NCBI RefSeq assembly: GCF_000719865.1
Contig: NZ_JOID01000016.1
Span: 248,001 to 312,000 of the forward strand
From: Streptomyces albus subsp. albus
GTDB lineage: Bacteria; Actinomycetota; Actinomycetes; Streptomycetales; Streptomycetaceae
DNA: 64,000 nt
Reading direction: 5' to 3'
Positions 59,271-64,000 of the stretch are shown here, one piece after another. Made by a program: the position numbers and the translations under genes. Position 1 is the stretch's first letter. Every line of letters begins with the position of its first letter. A model generated the notes under the pieces. That model worked only from the letters and a program-made list of their open reading frames with translations, was not told the origin of the DNA and did no database searches.

Positions 59271-60056
59271 TCAGCCCAGCCACTGGTCGTACGCCAGCTT
59301 GGCGACCAGGCCGAGGACCACGACGACCAGCACCACGCGGACGAATCCGCTGCCCCGCTTGAGCGCCGTATGGGCGCCGAGGGTGCCGCCCGCGAGGTTG
59401 AAGAGGGCCATCAGGGCGGCCAGTTTCCACAGCACCGTGCCCTGCGCGGTGAAGACCACCAGGGCGCCGAAGTTGGTGCACACGTTGACGATCTTGGTCG
59501 TGGCGGAGGCCGTCACCAGGTCCATGTGGAGGATCGCCACCAGCGCGATGACCAGGAACGTTCCGGTGCCGGGGCCGATCAGGCCGTCGTAGAAGCCGAT
59601 GCCCAGGCCCGCAACGAGGATCGCCGTCAGGACGCGCCGCCGGGTCACCGGGCCGGTCACCACCGGGACCGTCGTGCCGAAGGACGGGCGCAGCAGGACG
59701 AAGGCCAGCACGCCCAGCAGGATCACGATGATCAGCGGGCGGAGCACCGCGCTCTCGACCCCGGCGGCGAAGAACGCCCCGAGCAGGGAGCCGCCGAGCG
59801 CCGTCAGCCCGATCCGCACGGCCGTCCGGACGTCCACCGGGGCCTTGCGGGTGTACGTGACGGCCGCGGCGGTCGTGCCGACGATGGAGACGGCCTTGTT
59901 GGTGCCGAGGAGATACGCGGGCGGAAGGTGCGGGAAGCCCACGAGCAGCGCCGGGAGCTGGAGCAGCCCGCCACCGCCGACGACGGCGTCGATCCACCCG
60001 GCGGAGAGGGCCGCCAGGCACAGCAGGGCCACGGTCGCCAGTGATATGTCGTCCAT
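59271..60056 (-). CDS. TSUP-family (TauE/SafE) membrane permease
   Basis: A 261-residue membrane protein with about seven to eight hydrophobic helices and two family repeats: AALSAGWIDAVVGGGGLLQL near the start and GIGFYDGLIGPGTGTFLVIA in the second half. TSUP members export sulfite, sulfonates or sulfoacetate; the substrate here is not evident. It converges with the HATPase gene (6-base gap). The ATG at 60056 is in place for the first helix. No sulphur-metabolism gene is adjacent. Confidence 0.92.
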   Translation of the reverse strand: MDDISLATVALLCLAALSAGWIDAVVGGGGLLQLPALLVGFPHLPPAYLLGTNKAVSIVGTTAAAVTYTRKAPVDVRTAVRIGLTALGGSLLGAFFAAGVESAVLRPLIIVILLGVLAFVLLRPSFGTTVPVVTGPVTRRRVLTAILVAGLGIGFYDGLIGPGTGTFLVIALVAILHMDLVTASATTKIVNVCTNFGALVVFTAQGTVLWKLAALMALFNLAGGTLGAHTALKRGSGFVRVVLVVVVLGLVAKLAYDQWLG

Positions 60057-60264
60057 CCCCGCTGTTCCCGTTCACGGCGGAAGCGCTACGCCGGCAACCG
60101 CACAGCCTGGGGAATCGTACGTGCGTCCGGCCGGAAGCCCGGAACCGGCCGGGGACGGCAGTCCGCCGGGCAGGCACGGACGAGGGAAAGAGCCGACTGC
60201 GGCCGACGGCTCTCGCTACCGTGAGCCGGGGCGCCCACGGGCTCCCCGGGAAGGAAGGAGAGCC

Positions 60265-60879
60265 ATGACGTCGATGCCTGAGCGATCCGGGCCCATCGGC
60301 AATCTCGCCTCCGTGTCGTTCGACCAGCTCTGCCAGGCCGTGGAAGAGCTGCACCCGCCAGACGGCCGCAAGGCCGAGGTCGGCGGAGGGAGGATCGTCC
60401 TGGCGGCGCGGCCGTGGGCTTGCCACTGGCGGGCTCTGAGATCACTGCGCCGCCAGTTGCAGCCGCACGCGCCCGAAGGCCACGACGCCGACAGCGCCCC
60501 CTTCCTCTTCGTCTTCCCCCGGTCCGCGCGCGCCTACGGGCCCGACCTCTTCGTCGCGGATGAAGCCGCTTTCGAACACCTGAGCCCCCGTATCCCCGGC
60601 GAAGCGCTCTCCCTCGTCGCCGAGCTGACCTCCGTCTCCACCAAGGACGACGACTGGGCGGAGAAGGTCGCCGTGTACGGCAGGCAGGTGCCGGTGTACC
60701 TGCTGGTGGACATGCAGGCGGAGACGGCCACCGTCTTCTGGGACCCCTCCGAGCAGGGCTACCGCTCACGGACCACGGTCACCTTCGGCGAGAGGCTCCA
60801 CGTTCCGAAGCCGTTCGACTTCGACCTCGACACCAGCGAGTTCCACGCTCCCGACGAGGGCGGCGACGGCGCCTCCTGA
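60265..60879 (+). CDS. Uma2-family (DUF820) putative nuclease
   Basis: A 204-residue protein with the PD-(D/E)xK-like Uma2 fold: a Glu-containing region near KAEVGGGRIVL, PDLFVADEAAF and LVAELTSVSTKDDDWAEKVA (core E...K), then VPVYLLVDMQAETATVFW. The family is widely expanded in Streptomyces and cyanobacteria and its nuclease activity is unproven. AAGGAAGGAG precedes the ATG at 60265. It stands alone upstream of the nir operon. Confidence 0.92.
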   Translation: MTSMPERSGPIGNLASVSFDQLCQAVEELHPPDGRKAEVGGGRIVLAARPWACHWRALRSLRRQLQPHAPEGHDADSAPFLFVFPRSARAYGPDLFVADEAAFEHLSPRIPGEALSLVAELTSVSTKDDDWAEKVAVYGRQVPVYLLVDMQAETATVFWDPSEQGYRSRTTVTFGERLHVPKPFDFDLDTSEFHAPDEGGDGAS

Positions 60880-60950
60880 GCCTCCTCAAGCCTTCTCCGC
60901 CTCACCGCCCGTCCGGCTCACAGTGAGGGGCGGGCGCCGCTGAGGGCAGC

Positions 60951-60988
60951 GTTGCCCGGGGGAAACAGCGGGGATGCGGTCGGGAAAC
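60951..60988 (+). promoter_or_regulatory. GlnR-binding box upstream of the nir operon
   Basis: Four half-sites in exact 11-bp phase: GTTGC (60951), GAAAC (60962), GATGC (60973) and GAAAC (60984). This matches the known GlnR pattern gTnAC-n6-GaAAC repeated twice, both b-sites being perfect. It ends 22 bases before the ATG of the first gene. Confidence 0.75.
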
Positions 60989-61010
60989 AGCCGGCGCGCA
61001 CGCTCTCCGT

Positions 61011-62327
61011 ATGACCTCGAAGAAGGAGCCGGACCGGGACCCGGGCCGCCGTCGCACCGTGGTGATCGGCGGTGGCATGGCCGGTGCCCGGCTCGTGCAG
61101 CAGCTGACCGCCCTCGGCGGCGGTGCCCCCGCCGGCGGCGCCGACGTCACCGTCATCGGCGAGGAACCGCACGGTCCGTACAACCGGGTCCTGCTCGCGG
61201 ACGTCCTCGCGGGACGGTACGGGCCCGAGGTGATCACCCTTCCCGCCCCCGGCGCCTCCGTCCGGCATCTCACCGGCGTGCGCGCCGTGCGGATCGACCG
61301 CGGCGCCCGGCTCGTGCTCTGCGACGACGGGCAACGCGTTCCCTACGACTCACTCGTGCTGGCCACCGGCTCCAACCCCGTGCTGCCGCCCCTGCGCGGC
61401 CTGTTCGAGCCCGACGGCCGCGAGCTGCCGTCCGGGGTGCACCCCTTCCGGACCCTGGACGACTGCCGGGCGCTCGCGGAGGCCGCGCGCCCCGGCGTGC
61501 GCGCCGTGGTGATCGGCGGCGGACTGCTCGGCGTCTCCGCCGCCCGGGCCCTCGCCCGGCGCGGGGCGCAGGTGGTGCTGGCCCAGCAGGGCGAGCACCT
61601 CATGGAACGCCAGCTCGACGCCGACGCGTCCGCCCTGCTCCGCCGCCATGTGGAGACGCTGGGCGTGGAGGTGCACACCGAGTGCCGGGTCCGCGGGCTG
61701 CGCACCCGGGGCGCCACCCGGGACGGCGGCGCGTCCACCCGCGAGGTGACCGCCGTGGAGCTCGCCGACGGGTTCCGGCTCGACGCCGAGATCGTCGTCC
61801 TCGCGTGCGGGGTGCGGCCCCGCACCGGGCTCGCCCTGGCGGCCGGGCTGAAGGTCGCGCGCGGCATCGTCGTGGACGACGAGCTGCGCACCGACGACCC
61901 CCGCGTCCACGCCATCGGCGACTGCGCGGAGCACGACGGCACCGTCTACGGACTGGCCGGGGCCGCGCAGGAGCAGGCCGACGTGCTGGCCCGGGTGCTG
62001 GCCGGGACCACCGCCCCGGGGGTTGCGGCCCCGCGCTACCGCGGCACCCGCGCCCTGACCCGGCTCAGCCTGCCGGCCTGGCCCGGCCCGCTCGACCTCG
62101 CCGCCTTCGGCGAGACCACCCCCGCTCCCGGGGACGATGTCATCCATCTCTCCGACGCCACGCGCGGCGCGTACCGCAAGGTCGTCGTCCGCGGCGACCG
62201 GCTGGTCGGAGGAATCCTTCTCGGCGATCTCGGCACCGTCGGCGCGCTCGCCCGCACCTGGGAGGGCGACGAGCCGCTGCCCTCCGCTCCCCTGCTCCAT
62301 CTGCTCACCCACGACGGAGGCTGCTGA
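61011..62327 (+). CDS. NAD(P)/FAD-dependent oxidoreductase of the nitrite-reductase operon
   Basis: A 438-residue flavoprotein. The FAD motif is VVIGGGMAGARLVQQL, the NAD motif VVIGGGLLGVSAARALARRG, and a second FAD segment IGDCAEHDGTVYGL follows. It closely parallels the N-terminal half of NirB encoded just downstream but lacks the FeS and siroheme parts, so it is probably an electron-transfer subunit for nitrate or nitrite reductase. Only one base separates its stop from the nirB ATG. A GlnR-type box lies directly upstream, indicating induction by the nitrogen regulator. Confidence 0.88.
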   Translation: MTSKKEPDRDPGRRRTVVIGGGMAGARLVQQLTALGGGAPAGGADVTVIGEEPHGPYNRVLLADVLAGRYGPEVITLPAPGASVRHLTGVRAVRIDRGARLVLCDDGQRVPYDSLVLATGSNPVLPPLRGLFEPDGRELPSGVHPFRTLDDCRALAEAARPGVRAVVIGGGLLGVSAARALARRGAQVVLAQQGEHLMERQLDADASALLRRHVETLGVEVHTECRVRGLRTRGATRDGGASTREVTAVELADGFRLDAEIVVLACGVRPRTGLALAAGLKVARGIVVDDELRTDDPRVHAIGDCAEHDGTVYGLAGAAQEQADVLARVLAGTTAPGVAAPRYRGTRALTRLSLPAWPGPLDLAAFGETTPAPGDDVIHLSDATRGAYRKVVVRGDRLVGGILLGDLGTVGALARTWEGDEPLPSAPLLHLLTHDGGC

Positions 62328-62328
62328 G

Positions 62329-64000
62329 ATGGCACCCGAACAGACGACCCGCCGCAACGGCGTGACCGGTTCGAACGGCGCGAACGGCACGTCCGCCGCG
62401 GCCGCCGCCGTCGGCACCCCCGGCACCGCCCGCCCCACCATCGTCCTCGTCGGCCACGGCATGGTCGGCCAGCGCTTCCTGGAGGCCCTCGCCGAGCGCG
62501 GGCTGACGGAGCGGGCACGCGTCGCCGTGTTCTGCGAGGAGCCCCGCGCCGCCTACGACCGGGTCCAGCTCACCTCGTACTTCTCCGGCCGCACGCCCGA
62601 GGATCTGGCGCTCGGCGAGCCGGAGTTCATGGAGAAGCACGGCATCGAGCTCCATCTCGGCGATCCGGTCGTGGCCGTCGACCGGGAGGCGCGCACCATC
62701 ACCTCGCGCGCCGGGCGCACGCTCCGGTACGACACCCTCGTCCTCGCCACCGGCTCGTACCCCTTCGTTCCGCCGGTGCCCGGCAAGGACGCCGAGGGCT
62801 GCTTCGTCTACCGCACCATCGAGGACTTGCTCGCCATCGAGGAGTACGCGAAGAACTCCCGCACCGGCGCGGTCGTCGGCGGCGGACTGCTCGGCCTGGA
62901 GGCCGCCGGGGCGCTCAGGGGCCTCGGTCTGGAGACGCACGTCGTGGAGTTCGCGCCCCGGCTGATGCCCGTGCAGGTGGACGAGGGCGGCGGCGCCGCG
63001 CTCCGCCGCACCGTCGAGGACATGGGCGTCGAGGTGCACACCGGCGTCGGCACCCAGGAGATCACCACTGGCGGCAACGGCTCCGTCACCGGCATGGCCC
63101 TCTCCGACGGCTCCGCGCTCGCCGCCGACCTCGTCGTCTTCTCCGCCGGCATCCGCCCCCGCGACCAGCTCGCCCGGGACTGCGGTCTGGCGGTCGGCGA
63201 GCGCGGCGGCATCACCGTCGACGCGAGCTGCCGCACCTCCGACCAGGCCGTCTACGCCATCGGCGAGTGCGCGCTGGCCGCCGACGGCAAGGTCTACGGA
63301 CTGGTCGCCCCCGGCTACGAGATGGCCGAGACCGCCGCCGCCGCCATCGCCGGCGCGGAGGCCGCCTTCACCGGCGCCGACACCTCCACCAAGCTCAAGC
63401 TGCTCGGCGTGGACGTGGCGAGCTTCGGCGACGCGCACGGCACCACCGAGGGCTGCCTCGACGTCGTCTACTCCGACTCCCGCTCCGGCGTCTACAAGAA
63501 GCTGGTCGTCGGCTCCGACGGCGCGCTGCTCGGCGGCGTCCTGGTCGGCGACGCGGACGCCTACGGCATGCTGCGCCCGCTCACCGGCTCCGTGCCGCCG
63601 GTGCCGCCGGAGCAGCTCGTGCTGCCCGCGGGGGCCGGGGCGCCGGTCGCGCTGGGACCGTCCTCGCTGCCCGACGAGGCCGTCATCTGCAGCTGCCACA
63701 ACGTCACCAAGGGCAGCATCCGCGGCGCCGTCACCGAGCACAGCTGCACCACGGTGCCCGAGGTCAAGAAGTGCACCAAGGCCGGCACCGGCTGCGGCAG
63801 CTGCGTCAAGGTGCTCACCACGCTCGTCAACGACGAGCTGGAGGCCCAGGGGGTCAGCGTCGACAAGGGCCTCTGCGGCTGCTTCGCGCACACCCGCGCC
63901 GAGCTGTACGAGATCGTCCGGGTGCGGCGGCTGACCTCGTACGCACAGGTGCTCGACGAGCACGGCCGCGAGGAGGCGCGCGGCGGCGACGGCTGCGAGA
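62329..64000 (+). CDS. nirB: Nitrite reductase large subunit NirB (5' part, cut by window end)
   Basis: 557 residues are visible and the frame runs off the window. A ~35-residue Asn/Gly/Ala/Thr-rich lead precedes the FAD motif VLVGHGMVGQRFLEAL. The NAD motif is VVGGGLLGLEAAGALRG and the second FAD site YAIGECALAADGKVYG. A BFD-like [2Fe-2S] domain has Cys454, Cys456 (ICSCHNVTKG), Cys489 and Cys492 (GCGSC). The siroheme/[4Fe-4S] half should lie beyond 64000. NirB with NirD reduces nitrite to ammonium with NAD(P)H in the cytoplasm. The ATG at 62329 directly follows the upstream stop. Confidence 0.95.
   Translation, partial: MAPEQTTRRNGVTGSNGANGTSAAAAAVGTPGTARPTIVLVGHGMVGQRFLEALAERGLTERARVAVFCEEPRAAYDRVQLTSYFSGRTPEDLALGEPEFMEKHGIELHLGDPVVAVDREARTITSRAGRTLRYDTLVLATGSYPFVPPVPGKDAEGCFVYRTIEDLLAIEEYAKNSRTGAVVGGGLLGLEAAGALRGLGLETHVVEFAPRLMPVQVDEGGGAALRRTVEDMGVEVHTGVGTQEITTGGNGSVTGMALSDGSALAADLVVFSAGIRPRDQLARDCGLAVGERGGITVDASCRTSDQAVYAIGECALAADGKVYGLVAPGYEMAETAAAAIAGAEAAFTGADTSTKLKLLGVDVASFGDAHGTTEGCLDVVYSDSRSGVYKKLVVGSDGALLGGVLVGDADAYGMLRPLTGSVPPVPPEQLVLPAGAGAPVALGPSSLPDEAVICSCHNVTKGSIRGAVTEHSCTTVPEVKKCTKAGTGCGSCVKVLTTLVNDELEAQGVSVDKGLCGCFAHTRAELYEIVRVRRLTSYAQVLDEHGREEARGGDGCE

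Overview
The window is a stretch of high-GC actinobacterial chromosome, almost certainly Streptomyces. GC is very high with extreme third-position GC bias (which opens long antisense frames). GTG starts and ATGA/GTGA overlaps are frequent. The families are also typical: DUF397 with DUF5753 regulators, an HrdA-type sigma factor, SigB-type sigma factors, SpoIIE phosphatases and DUF6247. From memory, the order hrdA, dnaG, flavoprotein, dGTPase, nasA, protease, then nir resembles one arm of the S. coelicolor core; I could not check this by alignment. I see no transposase, integrase, CRISPR array or rRNA.

Layout. 1-11.3 kb: the end of a SpoIIE-type phosphatase, a fused deazaflavin-reductase/hemerythrin protein, and a five-gene branched-chain-type ABC importer operon (F-G-H-M-binding protein, all minus strand). 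Upstream of the operon lie a sodium:solute symporter and a CdaR/PucR regulator. 11.3-18.4 kb: a 1280-residue LAL-type LuxR regulator whose 3' end continues into 98-bp tandem repeats, a quinone oxidoreductase and an alpha/beta hydrolase. 18.4-21.3 kb: a stress group with a universal stress protein, a 56-residue membrane peptide, a SigB-type sigma factor with a probable SigB-type promoter, and an Ala/Lys-rich basic protein. 21.6-26.8 kb: an HhH DNA-glycosylase-like protein, two exported relatives (one with a VWA domain), a VapBC pair, two tRNAs separated by a duplicated terminator, and a YtxH-like protein. 27-36.6 kb: a xylulokinase-like kinase, a HEAT-repeat protein, a heterodimeric ABC exporter and an FG-GAP lipoprotein. 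36.7-45 kb: hrdA, a lipoprotein, dnaG, a GNAT protein, a flavoprotein reductase and a dGTPase. 45.4-49.8 kb: a sirohydrochlorin-chelatase-like protein divergent from assimilatory nitrate reductase nasA, then a gamma-glutamylcyclotransferase and cutA. 50-53 kb: a secreted subtilisin and a divergent LuxR regulator with an apparently leaderless start. 53-57.4 kb: a decayed patch with a duplicated LuxR 3' end, a DUF6247 gene and a truncated toxin-antitoxin pair, followed by a divergent XRE-SDR pair. 57.4-60.9 kb: a DUF397/DUF5753/HATPase cluster, a TSUP permease and a Uma2 protein. 60.9-64 kb: the start of the nir operon (flavoprotein, then nirB, cut by the window end).

How the parts work together. 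The clearest system is nitrate assimilation. nasA reduces nitrate, nirB reduces nitrite using siroheme, and the chelatase-like gene divergent from nasA could supply siroheme. Both nasA and the nir operon have half-sites in 11-bp phase that fit the Streptomyces GlnR box, ending 23 and 22 bases before their start codons. I found no wholly new system with strong evidence. The most unusual features are short tandem repeats that reiterate gene 3' ends including stop codons (LAL regulator, dnaG, subtilisin), the duplicated tRNA terminator, the reductase-hemerythrin fusion, and the paired VWA/VWA-less exported proteins.
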